Assembly: GCA_050732575.1 (NCBI GenBank)
Contig: JBOHRF010000005.1
Span: 1 to 52,443 of the forward strand
Reading direction: 5' to 3'
Length of the DNA: 52,443 bases
DNA from: JBBDWZ01 sp050732575
GTDB taxonomy: Bacteria; Gemmatimonadota; Gemmatimonadetes; Longimicrobiales; RSA9
The position numbers and the translations under genes are program-made. A model generated the notes under the pieces. The model made no database searches. It was not told the DNA's origin and saw only the letters and a program-made list of their open reading frames with translations. Positions 24,026 through 33,856 of this stretch are shown piece after piece; within the stretch, counting starts at the first letter, position 1, and each line of letters starts with the position of its first letter.

Positions 24026-26308
24026 ATGGTCGCTCGACTGGCGCCCTGCGCCGGCGTTTTGCTTGCAGCCGCCCTCTCGCTCACGGCTGGCCATCTGGCG
24101 GGCCAGGCGGTGCCCAATCGTACGCGCGATGTCACGGCCCGGCGCGGCATCCCGGCCGCCAGCGCCGTGCAGATCGAAGCGCCTCCGGTAATCGACGGCA
24201 AACTCGATGAAGCCATCTGGCAACAGGGCTCGCCGCTCACCGGGTTCGTGCAGCGCGAGCCGCAGGAAGGTGAGCCCGCGAGTGAGCGCACGGAATTGCG
24301 CATCCTGTACGATCAGGATGCCCTTTATGTCGGCGCGTGGCTCTTCGATCAGCAGACGGGCGCAATCGTGCTGGGTGAAACGCGCCGCGATGCCGAGCTG
24401 AAAGATGCCGATGCATTACTGCTCATCTTCGACACCTACCTCGATCGGCAAAACGGATTCGTATTCGGCACCACTCCCGCGGGCATTGAATACGACGGCC
24501 AGGTCACGCGCGAAGGACAGAGTGGTGTTGGCTTGCCCGTGGCCGGCCAAACGCAGCGCCAACAGCAAGGTTCGGGTGGCGGCTTCAACAAGAACTGGGA
24601 CGGCAGCTGGCAGGTTGCTACGTCGCGTGATGGACAGGGGTGGTACGCCGAGTTTCGCATTCCGTTCTCCACGCTGCGTTATGGCAGGGCAGGCCTGCAG
24701 CAATGGGGGTTGAACGCGGCGCGCCGCATTCGCCGGCGCAATGAAGAAGCGCTCTGGGCTGCCATTCCGCGCCAGTTCGATTTGTATCGCGTGTCACAGG
24801 CCGGCCGGCTCGAGCTGCAGGCGCCCGCCACGCATCCCATCTCGCTCACGCCGTATGTGCTGGGCTATGGTCGCCGGGACTACAGTGCGGGCACGGCCAC
24901 ACAATACCGCGGTGATGTCGGTGGTGATGCCAAGGTCGGCCTGTCCGCTTCGCTCACCTTGGATCTCACTGTCAACACCGACTTCGCACAGGTCGAAGTC
25001 GATGAGCAGCAGATCAATCTGACCCGCTTCGCGCTTTTCTTTCCCGAGAAGCGCCCCTTCTTCCTGGAAAACGCGGGTACCTTCTCGGTCGGCACGCCGG
25101 AAGAAGTGGAGCTGTTCTTCAGTCGTCGCATTGGTATCCAGGATGGAAGCGAAGTGCCCATCACGGCCGGCGGCCGCCTGACGGGTAAGGCCGCTGGTTT
25201 CACACTCGGATTGCTGGACATTCAGACGCAGAGTCTGCGGGTGGCCGGGCAAACCGTAGCGCCCGCCAACAACTACTCGGCCGTGCGCGTGATTCGCGAG
25301 TTGCCCAATCGGTCGCGTGTAGGTGCCATCCTGGTCAATCGCCTCAACACGGATGATACGGGCGACCACAATCTCACGTATGGCATCGACGCGCGCGTAG
25401 GTATTGGCCAGAATCTGGCGCTGGATGGATACGCTGCCCGCACCAATTCGCCGGACGTCTCAGGCCCTGGGTACGCCGCGAGCATGGGAGGCAACTACAA
25501 CACATCGGCCTGGACCATCGCCGGCGTGTACCGTGAAGTGCAGGAGGGCTTCAACCCGGAAGTGGGTTTCATGACCCGATCCGAGTATCGGTTCCTCAGT
25601 GGTCGGCTCATCCGCAAACTACGCTTCCCATCGTTGCCCTGGTTCCGTGAGTTGCGCCCGCACATCACCTACCGCGAGTTCTTCGATCTGGATGGCTTCT
25701 CGGCCACTCGGCTCGTGCATTTCGACAGTCACTTCGAGTTGGCCAACGGCGCGTTCTTCCAGTTGCCCGCGCTCAACTTCACTCGTGAGGGGTTGAAGGA
25801 GCCCTTCGAGATCTCGCCCGATGTGATTGTTCCGCCCGGCACCTACGACAACGCCGAATGGGGATTTCAGTACAACACCAACCTGAGTGCGCCCGTTTCA
25901 CTGGAAGGTCGCATTGACATTGGCGGCTTCTATTCCGGTCATCGCAAAGGCACCAACTCCACGCTCAATCTGCGGATCGGTGAAACGTTCAGCGCGGGTC
26001 TGCGTGTCAGTTATTACGATGTCGACTTGCGGGAGGGCAGCTTTCACACGTCTCTGGTCGGGCTGCGCGCAGCTTATGCGTTCACTCCGCGCGTCTACCT
26101 GCAGTCCCTGCTTCAGTATAACAACCAAACGCGCAACTTCTCCGGCAACGTGCGCCTCGGTTGGTTGAGTACGGCGGGCACCGGCCTGTTCGTAGTCTAC
26201 AACGATATCGAGCACCATGGCTCGTTGGACACGACCCAGCTGGAGCCCGGGCCCCTGGACCGCACGCTCATCATCAAGTTCACCCGCCTGTTCGAGCTGG
26301 GCCGCTAG
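24026..26308 (+). CDS. DUF5916 protein with N-terminal CBM9-like domain (outer-membrane barrel)
   Basis: A 760-residue exported protein. Signal peptide about residues 1-26 (ending HLAGQ). A CBM9-like sandwich follows (about 48-240: APPVIDGKLDEAIWQQG ... YVGAWLFD ... WYAEFRIPFSTLRY). The DUF5916 barrel part then begins (SLTLDLTVNTDFAQVEVDEQ and FFPEKRPFFLENAGTFSVG). Family members are predicted outer-membrane proteins of unknown function, frequent in Gemmatimonadota and Bacteroidota. Length is normal. ATG 24026 has only a weak ribosome site. No enzyme genes for a glycan adjoin it, so a carbohydrate role is not supported beyond the fold. Confidence 0.85.
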   Translation: MVARLAPCAGVLLAAALSLTAGHLAGQAVPNRTRDVTARRGIPAASAVQIEAPPVIDGKLDEAIWQQGSPLTGFVQREPQEGEPASERTELRILYDQDALYVGAWLFDQQTGAIVLGETRRDAELKDADALLLIFDTYLDRQNGFVFGTTPAGIEYDGQVTREGQSGVGLPVAGQTQRQQQGSGGGFNKNWDGSWQVATSRDGQGWYAEFRIPFSTLRYGRAGLQQWGLNAARRIRRRNEEALWAAIPRQFDLYRVSQAGRLELQAPATHPISLTPYVLGYGRRDYSAGTATQYRGDVGGDAKVGLSASLTLDLTVNTDFAQVEVDEQQINLTRFALFFPEKRPFFLENAGTFSVGTPEEVELFFSRRIGIQDGSEVPITAGGRLTGKAAGFTLGLLDIQTQSLRVAGQTVAPANNYSAVRVIRELPNRSRVGAILVNRLNTDDTGDHNLTYGIDARVGIGQNLALDGYAARTNSPDVSGPGYAASMGGNYNTSAWTIAGVYREVQEGFNPEVGFMTRSEYRFLSGRLIRKLRFPSLPWFRELRPHITYREFFDLDGFSATRLVHFDSHFELANGAFFQLPALNFTREGLKEPFEISPDVIVPPGTYDNAEWGFQYNTNLSAPVSLEGRIDIGGFYSGHRKGTNSTLNLRIGETFSAGLRVSYYDVDLREGSFHTSLVGLRAAYAFTPRVYLQSLLQYNNQTRNFSGNVRLGWLSTAGTGLFVVYNDIEHHGSLDTTQLEPGPLDRTLIIKFTRLFELGR

Positions 26309-26314
26309 CGTCAC

Positions 26315-26330
26315 GCGTAACGCGTTACGC
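26315..26330. repeat. Perfect 16-bp palindrome after the DUF5916 gene
   Basis: GCGTAACGCGTTACGC is fully self-complementary and begins 7 bases after the stop codon at 26308. It is preceded by CGTCAC. Similar short words (CGTCACGCGTCAC about 5703-5715, CACACGTCACCGTCACCG about 16351, CGTCACTCGTCACG about 31743) occur right after other genes. With no loop and no T-run it is not a typical terminator; it may be a binding site or a minimal member of the iterated-word repeats. Confidence 0.5.
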
Positions 26331-26391
26331 AACGAAACTTGCCCCGGCCGCGTCGCGTAGGTCCCCTACATCCTGCCAAGGAAAACTCGTC

Positions 26392-28823
26392 ATGGACAAC
26401 CTGCGCTGGGACCTGCGTTATGCCTTGCGCGTGATCAGGCAGCGGCCGCTGTTCACGCTGGTGGCCGTAATTTCGATCGCGCTCGGCATTGGCGGTACCA
26501 CCATTATTGCGGGCGTCATCAACGCGTTGTTGCTGCGCCCACCCGCAGGCGTCGGCGCTCCTGATCGGGCCGTAGAAATTGGGCGCACGGTCGGCGGTCG
26601 TGGCTTCGATTCCTTCTCCTATCCGGAACTGGTGGGCATGCGCTCAGCGCGTACGCTTGAGCATGTTGCGGGTTGGCGCCTGGCCGAGCTCAGCTATAGT
26701 CAGGGTCGTGAAAGTGAGCGCATCATGGGACTGGGCGCGTCGGGCGAGTATTTCTCCGCCCTGGGACTGCGGCCCGCGCTCGGTCGGTTCTTTGCCATCA
26801 CCGAGGATCGTACGCCCGGCGCGCATCCGTTGGTCGTGTTGAGCCATCAGTTCTGGCAGCAGCGGTTGAAGGGCGAGCGCGGTGTACTCGGCAGTACCAT
26901 CGATCTCAACCGGAGGCAATTCACGATTATTGGCATTGCGCCCCCCGAGTTCCACGGACACGTCGCCGCTGTGCGTCCCGATGTCTATTTCCCCTTGACC
27001 ATGTGGAGCGTTGTGCGCCCCGGCTTCAACGAATGGTCGGAGCAGCGGTCCAGCTGGTTCACGGTGGTAGCGCGTCTGCGGCCGATGCGAGCCTGAATGC
27101 GGCCAATGCCGAGCTGGCCGCGCTGTTCCCGCGCTTCACGGAAACCGCGACCGATGCCCGCAACCAGCGGGGCGCCGTGGTTCAGACTCTGGGTGCACTG
27201 CCCGGTCCCGGCCGCGTCCTTGTATCTGCGTTTTTGGCTCTTCTGTTTGCGCTGGTGACCATGGTGTTGGTCATCACCTGCGCCAATGTTGCGGGTATGT
27301 TGATCGCGCGCGCGAGCGCGCGCGAAAAGGAGTTCGCAATTCGATTGGCCATCGGTTCCGGCCGGGCCGCCGTCATCCGCTTGCTTCTGGCCGAATCGAT
27401 TCTGCTTTTTACCGCCGGTGGCCTGGCTGGCCTGGCACTTGCCCGTTGGGGCGCGACTCTCCTTTCTTCCATTCGCTTGCCCATTCCCGTACCTGTTGAA
27501 TTGAATTTCCTGCCTGATCTGCGCGTCCTGCTGTTCGGGTTGGTCGTGGCCATTGGCACCGGGTTGTTGTTTGGCCTGGCCCCCGCGTTGCAGGCCAGTC
27601 GTACATCGATACTGGGTATACTCAAATCGGAAAGTGCGCGCCGCGTCAGCCGGGGCGGCCGCATGCGTCGCGCCTTCGTGATCGCTCAGGTCACGTTGTC
27701 CCTGGTCCTCCTTGCCTGTGCCGGTCTGTTCCTGCGTTCATTGCAACGCGCCACTCGCATCGAGACTGGGTTCGATGCACAGAACGTACTGCTGGTCGGC
27801 TTGAATCTGGATCTCGATGGCTATGATGAGGCGCGCGGACGCGTGTTTCAACGTGCGATGCTGCAACGCGTGCGCGCTTTGCCGGGTGTGACAGCCGTTG
27901 GCTTCGGTGAGGATTTGCCGCTCGACCTGAGTGTCAATGAAGGTCCCATGGTTCCCGAGGGCAGCATCGATCCCGGCACGGGTGCCGCGCGTGAGCTGCA
28001 GAGCGCCTTCAGCCGCGTGGGCGGCGACTATTTTACCACGCTTCGCATCCCCGTTTTACAGGGCCGCGCGTTCCGCGCCGAAGACGCCGAGGGTGCGCTG
28101 CGCGTGATCATCGTGAGTCGCAATTTCGCGGAACAGGCCTGGCCCGGGCAGAATGCGCTGGGCAAGCGTATCAATACGCGCTGGGATGGAGGACCACCCC
28201 CAACGGTCATTGGTGTGGTCGGTGATGTAAAACATCAGACCTTGATGGAAGCCACACGGCCCACGGTATATCTGCCGGTCACGCAAAACTATGCATCCGC
28301 GCTGACCCTGGTTGTGCGTGGCACGCTCAATGCCTCAGCCCTTCGTGCCGCCATCCTCGACGTCGATCCACGACTCTCCCTGAGTCTGATCCAGCCGCTG
28401 GATCGATATACCAGTCTGGGTATCATGCCGCAGCGCATCGCGGCCTGGCTCACAACGTCGCTCGGCTTGCTCGCCTTGTTGCTGTCCGCGCTCGGTGTCT
28501 ACGGCGTGATTGCGTTCACGGTGGCGCAACGCACGCGTGAAATCGGTACGCGCATGGCGCTGGGAGCGGAACGGCGGGACGTGTTGCGCCTGGTCGTGCG
28601 CGACGCCGTCCGACTGGCTGCGCCTGGGCTCATCCTGGGCCTGCTCCTTTCGCTGGCCATTGCCCAGCTGGTGCGCGGTTTCATCCTGGGCGTAGCCGCG
28701 ATCGACCCGCTGACTTTCACCGTTGCGCCGCTCGCCCTGCTCGGTGTTGTCGCGTTGGCCGGCTGGTTGCCTGCGCGCCGCGCCGCGCGCATCGAGCCCA
28801 TCCAGGCGCTCAATTCGCAGTAA
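26392..28823 (+). pseudogene. ADOP-family ABC permease, broken by a one-base frameshift
   Basis: The N-terminal part (26392-27096: MDNLRWDLRYALRVIRQRPL, LGIGGTTIIAGVINALLLRP, ... SSWFTVVARLRP) stops at a TGA, while the remainder continues in another frame (DASLNAANAELAALFPRF onward) to 28823. Removing the shift needs one extra base between 27083 and 27084, giving RLRP then DASLNA, the expected join in this family. Restored, the protein has about 810 residues and two FtsX blocks, ending in the usual RTREIGTRMALGAERRDV and WLPARRAARIEPIQAL. It lacks the PadR partner and the soluble prefix of the ADOP at 18549. A recent mutation, a sequencing error or programmed frameshifting are all possible; there is no clear slippery run. 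Confidence 0.85.
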
Positions 28824-28964
28824 TGTGGCCGCCCGGCCAACCATCACGCGTCTTCTGGTGTCGAACGGTGGAGAGCAGGGGCCGGCTGACGGTGACATGG
28901 CCCTTGAATAGGTATAGATTCTTGCGGCAGTGGAGGTTGCACGCTCTGCCGCAACGCCTGCAGG

Positions 28965-30773
28965 ATGCCTATCCGCGTGAGTTTGCGTCGTTTCTTCGGA
29001 GAATTGAAGCGCCGTCACGTTATGCGCGTGACCGGTGTTTACCTCGTAGCAGCGTGGGCCATCGTCCAGGTGGCCGCTACCGTCTTTCCGCTGCTGGGTT
29101 TCCCCGAGTCGGCCGCCACAGTTGTCGTAATCATTGCCTTCCTCGGACTGCCGGTCGCCATCCTCTTGACCTGGATGTTCGATGTAACACCTCAGGGCAT
29201 CCAACGCACCGCTGATCTTCCAGCCGAAGTAGGCACCGCTGAACAGCAGGCTTTACCCGCGGGCGTACAGGAGCAGATCGAGGCGCATCGCCAGCGCTTT
29301 GCCGCCCGGGCCATGGGGTTCGTTGGTGTGGGCATTCTGGTGGCGCTGGTTGGTTTTGCCGCTATGGGTCGCTTCGGCATGATTGGATCCGGCAGCGCAC
29401 AGGGAGTCGAGTCGATTGCCGTGTTGCCTTTTGCCGATCTGAGCGCCGCGCGCAATCAGGGCTATTTCACCGACGGTGTCACCGAGGAGTTGATCAACCG
29501 TTTGGCACAGGTCGAAGGCCTGCGCGTGGCCGCGCGTACCTCTTCATTCGCGTTCCGCGAACGCAACCTGGAGGTCAACCAGATTGGCGAGCAACTGCGC
29601 GTGGATGCCGTGCTCGAGGGCAGTGTCCGCCGCGATGGCGAAAACCTGCGCGTGACTGCGCGCCTGGTGAATGCCCGCACGCAGGAATCGATCTGGGCGC
29701 AGACCTACGAGCGCAAGGATTCGAGCATCTTCGCCATTCAGGATGAGATCGCGTCTGCCATTGTCGATGCCCTGAAAATGCAGGTCGGTCCGGCCGCGCA
29801 ACTGGCGGCCTCCGACGCGCGCGGTACGCGCAACGCGCATGCGCACGAACTTTATCTGAAAGGCCTGAAAGCCTGGCATGAGCGCACCGAGGCGCAACTT
29901 CAAGTTGCCCTCCAGTTCTTCGAACAGGCGGTGGAGGCCGATACCACCTACGCGCTGGCCTACGCCGGACTGGCCAAGACGTACGCCGTGTTGCCCACGG
30001 TCACCAACTACCCGGTGGTAGACGCATTGCGCAAAGGCAACGAGGCGGCTGCGCGCGCCAGTCTGCTGGATCCCGGATTGAGTGATGCACATGCCGCGCT
30101 GGGCCAGCTCGCGCAGAATCTGGAGTGGGATTTGACCAGCGCGCTGCGCAGCTATCGTCGTGCCGTCAAGATGAACGCGAACGACGCGGTAGCACATCAG
30201 TGGTATGCCGAGGCACTGATGATGACGGGCGATCTGCAGGCCGCACGCACCGAGATCGAAGAGGCCATACGCATCGATCCGCTCTCCGCGGCCGCCCGCA
30301 GCGTGCAAGCCTATCAGCTCTTGTTGAAGGGTGAGTTTGCCCGTGCCGACAGTGCGTACCAGAAACTGGTGCGTGACCACCCGGGCTTCCGGCTGGGTGC
30401 GCTCAATTACGCGTTCGCGGCGCGCCTGGCTCAGGATTACCGGGGCGTAGCGGAAGGATTGATTGCCGCTCTGCCGCACTATGCGCCCGATGTCAGCACG
30501 CTCATCTCGGCCGCATCGGGACAGGGGGAACGCGCAGAAGCGGTGCGTGCCATCGAGGCAATTGCGCGCACTGAACCGGCTTCCATAACCGCGCTGTTAT
30601 ACGCTTGCATTGGTGAGCACGAGCGGGCGCTCGCCGCGCTGGAGCAGACCTTCAAGAACAACCAGGATGCCAATCTGCCCTATATCCTGGTGCACCCGCT
30701 GCTGCGGCCCTTGCACGCGCAGGCAAGATTCCAGCAGATCGTGCGCACCGTGGGCGTAACGCTGCCCGCCTGA
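28965..30773 (+). CDS. Membrane-anchored TolB-like/TPR protein
   Basis: A 602-residue protein. N-terminal part: ELKRRHVMRVTGVYLVAAWA, then three hydrophobic segments within about 20-65 and 115-135 (VYLVAAWAIVQVAATVFPLL, VVVIIAFLGLPVAILLTWMF, GVGILVALVGFAAMGRFGMI). A TolB-N/FlgO-like domain follows (SIAVLPFADLSAARNQGYFT, then TEELINRLAQVEGLRVAART), then about seven TPR-like repeats to the end. Such proteins usually follow a kinase, cyclase or winged-helix domain; here no effector domain is present, so it may be a scaffold. ATG 28965 has no good ribosome site; GTG 28977 (SLRRFFGELKRR) with AGGA upstream is a real alternative. It ends 13 bases from a convergent lipoprotein gene. Confidence 0.85.
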   Translation: MPIRVSLRRFFGELKRRHVMRVTGVYLVAAWAIVQVAATVFPLLGFPESAATVVVIIAFLGLPVAILLTWMFDVTPQGIQRTADLPAEVGTAEQQALPAGVQEQIEAHRQRFAARAMGFVGVGILVALVGFAAMGRFGMIGSGSAQGVESIAVLPFADLSAARNQGYFTDGVTEELINRLAQVEGLRVAARTSSFAFRERNLEVNQIGEQLRVDAVLEGSVRRDGENLRVTARLVNARTQESIWAQTYERKDSSIFAIQDEIASAIVDALKMQVGPAAQLAASDARGTRNAHAHELYLKGLKAWHERTEAQLQVALQFFEQAVEADTTYALAYAGLAKTYAVLPTVTNYPVVDALRKGNEAAARASLLDPGLSDAHAALGQLAQNLEWDLTSALRSYRRAVKMNANDAVAHQWYAEALMMTGDLQAARTEIEEAIRIDPLSAAARSVQAYQLLLKGEFARADSAYQKLVRDHPGFRLGALNYAFAARLAQDYRGVAEGLIAALPHYAPDVSTLISAASGQGERAEAVRAIEAIARTEPASITALLYACIGEHERALAALEQTFKNNQDANLPYILVHPLLRPLHAQARFQQIVRTVGVTLPA

Positions 30774-30786
30774 TGTGCAGCGCCGC

Positions 30787-31134
30787 CTAACGGATCTCGG
30801 CCGCCTGGTGCAGGCTGTTGGGGGCCACGGGCTGGAACAGCGTGGCGAAGGGCGGCGAGTCTCCGCGCACCGCCACGAGCGGACCGCCCGCGAGCCGCTG
30901 CAGCGCACCGCTCGGCGCATGCACCAGCGCGCCGGGCAGCACCTGCCAGCGCTGACTGTCCACAGTCACGATGAGCGTCGGTTCGGTGGCGGCGTAACTC
31001 GGATATTGCTCCGGCCTGCGCTCGGCTTCAGCGATCGGTATCGTGCCGGGAAAACCATTGCACCCCGCGCACAAGAGCGTCCCCAGTGCCCACCGCACGA
31101 CTTGCCCAGTCTTTGTTCCCGGCACACCCCTCAC
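30787..31134 (-). CDS. Small lipoprotein, unknown function
   Basis: A 115-residue protein from GTG 31134, which has a GGAG site 7 bases upstream. The N-terminus is basic, then ALGTLLCAGC gives a lipobox. The mature part has beta-like segments (PTLIVTVDSQRWQVLPGALV, then GGPLVAVRGDSPPFATLF). No family recognised. The open frame extends to 31245 but overlaps the divergent neighbour's leader and lacks a start site there. It converges with the TPR protein. Confidence 0.6.
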   Translation of the reverse strand: MRGVPGTKTGQVVRWALGTLLCAGCNGFPGTIPIAEAERRPEQYPSYAATEPTLIVTVDSQRWQVLPGALVHAPSGALQRLAGGPLVAVRGDSPPFATLFQPVAPNSLHQAAEIR

Positions 31135-31232
31135 GCCATCGCTCCTGTGAAAATCCTTGCCGGATACATCAGTCCCCGCAACATTCCTGCCCCACGACCC
31201 CTCTGTCAACTGTCGCGCCGGAGAGCCTGGCC

Positions 31233-31709
31233 ATGCGGATTGCAATGGATCCCGTCCCGCTGGTCGTCGGGATCTATGCCTACGTCGGTGAATTGCTGGC
31301 GCGCACCGCCGAGCGGCGCGAGGGCGATGATGCGGTTGCCCTGGGTCGACGGCTGACGCGCCAGAAAGGTCAGGCCGACGGCGACACGAAAAAGCTCGTG
31401 CGCGCGCTGCATACCGATGTGAAGGTGGCGGACAAGCTGCTCAAGAAGACGGCTGACGTCTGGAAAATTTCGCAGGAAACAGACCTGGTAGATCTCGTGA
31501 TTCTCGGGCGCGGCGAAGAGCCGCAGCCGCGCGCTTACGTACTCTTGCTGCCGCGCGAGCTCAAGGCGCTGCTGCAATCCATCCGCGCCGCCGCGCAAGG
31601 TGCTGGCGAAAACCAGGAGGTGATACGGCAAGTGGAAGATGCCGCCGAGCAGATGGGCAAACGCGCCAATGAGTACACCACCTTCGGCTTCGATCCCTGG
31701 AAAGGCTGA
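31233..31709 (+). CDS. Uncharacterised soluble helical protein
   Basis: A 158-residue protein from ATG 31233 with a GGAG site; ATG 31245 (MDPVPLVVG) is also possible. Composition is charged and helical (TRQKGQADGDTKKLVRALHT, then VKVADKLLKKTADVW), with LVDLVILGRG and YVLLLPRELKALLQSI in the middle. No signal peptide. I do not recognise the family. It is divergent from the lipoprotein at 30787 (98-base gap) and convergent with ribonuclease D; a small GGCAGC/GCTGCC stem (about 31710-31735) separates them. Confidence 0.65.
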   Translation: MRIAMDPVPLVVGIYAYVGELLARTAERREGDDAVALGRRLTRQKGQADGDTKKLVRALHTDVKVADKLLKKTADVWKISQETDLVDLVILGRGEEPQPRAYVLLLPRELKALLQSIRAAAQGAGENQEVIRQVEDAAEQMGKRANEYTTFGFDPWKG

Positions 31710-31752
31710 GGCAGCCGCACCCTCGGCGCTGCCCGACCCGCCGCGTCACTCG

Positions 31753-32874
31753 TCACGTCATCTCACCCAACAATCGGTCGGCCAGGATCTCAACCTGCCA
31801 TTGCCGGATATCCGGCACGTGTCCCAATTCCGCCGCGCTTTTCGGCTGCTGCCGAGCCAGCGCTTCCAGTTGCGTGCGGGGCATGAGGAAGCCGCGATCC
31901 AGACCCAGTTCATCGGCGGCCTGATCGCGCACTCGACGGATGCGATCCATGCGCTCATCGAAGCTGGGATCCGGCGGCGGGCGCCGCGGTGCGCGCGGAA
32001 ACGCAGGCAGCGTTTGTTCGGACAGTTCCAACGCGCGCCGCACGGCGCCGATCATCTCTGGTGCGCGACGTTCGATGAGCGACGCGGACACACCCTTTAG
32101 ACCGGCCAGTTGCAGCGCGTTGGTGGGCAACAAGCGCGCGATCTCCAACAGTCCGTCATTGGACAACACTCGGAAGCTGGCGGCGTCGCGGGCCTCGGCT
32201 ACTTCTTCTCGCCAGGCGTGCAACTCACGCAGTGCAGCCAGCTGACGTTGGTTCAGGTCGCGCGCGCCCTTCACCTTCAAATACGCGTCGTTGTTCAGGC
32301 CATCGCGCAGCCAGCGCGTGTCCTGCACCAGACGAAATTCTTCTTCCGCCCAATGCAACCGGCCACGCTCCGTCAGCAATTCGCGCAAACGGTCGCGCAG
32401 GGCCGGCAGATGACGCGTGTCTTCGGCCGCATACTCGAGCAACGGCGCGGGCAGCGGTCGCTGCGCCCAGTCTGCTCGCTGGTGTTTCTTCTCCAGCGCA
32501 ATGCCCAGATACTTTTCTGCCAGTGCCCCCAGACCGAATGCGGGCTCGCCCAGGAATTGGGCCGCCAGCTTGGTATCGAACAACTTCCTCACGCGCAAGC
32601 CAAAATCGCGATTGAGCAATCGCAAATCGTAATCGGCATCATGAAAGACCAGCTCGCGTTTGTCATCTCCAAACACGGTGGCCAGTGGCGTCAACGCGGG
32701 CACGGCCAGCGTATCCACCACAAAAGTTTCCGTGCGTGTGGACAGCTGCAGCAGGCAAACACGATCGCGAAATCGGTGATAGCCGGCCGCCTCCGTGTCG
32801 GCGGCCAGCAGATTGGTCTCGTGCAGGCGCAAGGCCAGCGCTTCGAGCGCGGCTGCGCCTTCTATGTACTCCAT
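31753..32874 (-). CDS. rnd: Ribonuclease D
   Basis: A 373-residue 3'-5' exoribonuclease of the DEDDy class. Exo I: LLAADTEAAG with D26 and E28; Exo II: ELVFHDADYDLRLLNRDF; Exo III: LEYAAEDTRHL, where Y and D are catalytic. A helical HRDC domain follows (about 205-285: LNQRQLAALRELHAWREEVA ... PTNALQLAGLKGV) and binds RNA. The length is close to E. coli RNase D (375). It trims tRNA 3' ends and other stable RNAs. ATG 32874 has a GAG site. It is transcribed away from the long plus-strand operon that starts at 32954. Confidence 0.93.
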   Translation of the reverse strand: MEYIEGAAALEALALRLHETNLLAADTEAAGYHRFRDRVCLLQLSTRTETFVVDTLAVPALTPLATVFGDDKRELVFHDADYDLRLLNRDFGLRVRKLFDTKLAAQFLGEPAFGLGALAEKYLGIALEKKHQRADWAQRPLPAPLLEYAAEDTRHLPALRDRLRELLTERGRLHWAEEEFRLVQDTRWLRDGLNNDAYLKVKGARDLNQRQLAALRELHAWREEVAEARDAASFRVLSNDGLLEIARLLPTNALQLAGLKGVSASLIERRAPEMIGAVRRALELSEQTLPAFPRAPRRPPPDPSFDERMDRIRRVRDQAADELGLDRGFLMPRTQLEALARQQPKSAAELGHVPDIRQWQVEILADRLLGEMT

Positions 32875-32901
32875 GCTCTCGATTGCGTTGAACTTTGTGG
32901 T

Positions 32902-32930
32902 TTGCGTCGCCTCAGCGGCCTCGGTAGGAT
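32902..32930 (+). promoter_or_regulatory. Candidate promoter for the plus-strand operon starting with the beta-lactamase-like gene
   Basis: TTGCGT (32902-32907) and TAGGAT (32925-32930) are separated by 17 bases and lie 24 bases before the ATG at 32954, which has GGAGGA between. The boxes match the sigma-70 consensus at four of six positions each. The gap is the divergent region between rnd and this operon, where a promoter must exist. Confidence 0.5.
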
Positions 32931-32953
32931 TTCAACTCCAACGCGGAGGATTC

Positions 32954-33856
32954 ATGCTTCTGGCAACGTTGCGGACTTCGCTTGTGCTGTTGTTGCTGGC
33001 TGCTCAGACAAGTCAGGCGCAGGCGCAGCGGCCGCTGGAACGGCTTCGGCGTGATCTCGAAGCGCGCATGGCACGTCACCGCGGTGTGCTGGGCCTGGCC
33101 GTTATTGACCTGCGCTCCGGGGACACCCTCACCATCCGCGGGCACGAACGCTTCCCAACTGCCAGCGTCATTAAGCTACCGATCCTGGTCGAGCTTTTCC
33201 ACCAAATGCGCCATGGCCGCTTGCGCTGGGAGGATCGCCTGGTCATGCTCGACGCCGACCGTGTGCCCGGGGCGGGCATCATTCAGCACTTCCAGCCGCC
33301 GCACGAGCTGACCGTGGGCGACGCGGCCACGCTCATGGTGTCGCTGAGCGATAACACGGCCACCAACCTGATCATCGACAAGCTGGGCATCCGCGGCGTC
33401 AACGCGCGCATGGACTCACTCGGCCTTCCTGCCACCGAGCTATACGCCAAGGTTTTCCTGAGAGCCCGCACTTCAGTGGACACGGCCGGCTCGGCCCGCT
33501 GGGGACTTGGTGTGACCACGCCCTTCGAGATGGCCACGTTGCTGGCCCGATTGTACCGCGCTGAGCTGGTCTCGGACACGGCTTCGAAACGGATGATCGA
33601 ACTGCTCAAACTGCAACAGACGCGTGACCGCATCCCGCGCCTGCTACCACCGGGCACCGTGGTCGCCCACAAGACCGGTGAGGTGGCCGAATCGCGCAAT
33701 GACTGCGGCATCGTATACGCTGCCCAACACGAATTCGTTTTTTGTGCCTTCACGCGCGAGAATGTGGACCAGCGTTGGACCCTGGAGAATGAAGCCGCGC
33801 TCCTGATTGCACAGCTGGCGCGACTGGTCTACGACGCCCTGGCCGCCGGCTCTTGA
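32954..33856 (+). CDS. Class A beta-lactamase-like serine hydrolase, exported
   Basis: A 300-residue exported protein. Signal peptide about 1-25. Active-site motifs of the beta-lactamase2/class A fold are present: S71-V-I-K74, SDN at 132-134 and KTG at 240-242. E162 in the loop before VFLRARTS may take the place of the general-base Glu, but the usual E-x-x-L-N is not evident, so real beta-lactam hydrolysis is uncertain; many chromosomal relatives act as peptidases or have no known substrate. ATG 32954 has a strong GGAGGA site. Its stop overlaps the next gene's ATG (TGATG), so it is coupled to the amidohydrolase. Confidence 0.85.
   Translation: MLLATLRTSLVLLLLAAQTSQAQAQRPLERLRRDLEARMARHRGVLGLAVIDLRSGDTLTIRGHERFPTASVIKLPILVELFHQMRHGRLRWEDRLVMLDADRVPGAGIIQHFQPPHELTVGDAATLMVSLSDNTATNLIIDKLGIRGVNARMDSLGLPATELYAKVFLRARTSVDTAGSARWGLGVTTPFEMATLLARLYRAELVSDTASKRMIELLKLQQTRDRIPRLLPPGTVVAHKTGEVAESRNDCGIVYAAQHEFVFCAFTRENVDQRWTLENEAALLIAQLARLVYDALAAGS

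Noticed and set aside
32954..33856. Antibiotic-resistance beta-lactamase
   Set aside because: The fold motifs are present, but a class A E-x-x-L-N general-base motif is not evident and the gene sits in a housekeeping operon; a resistance role is not supported.
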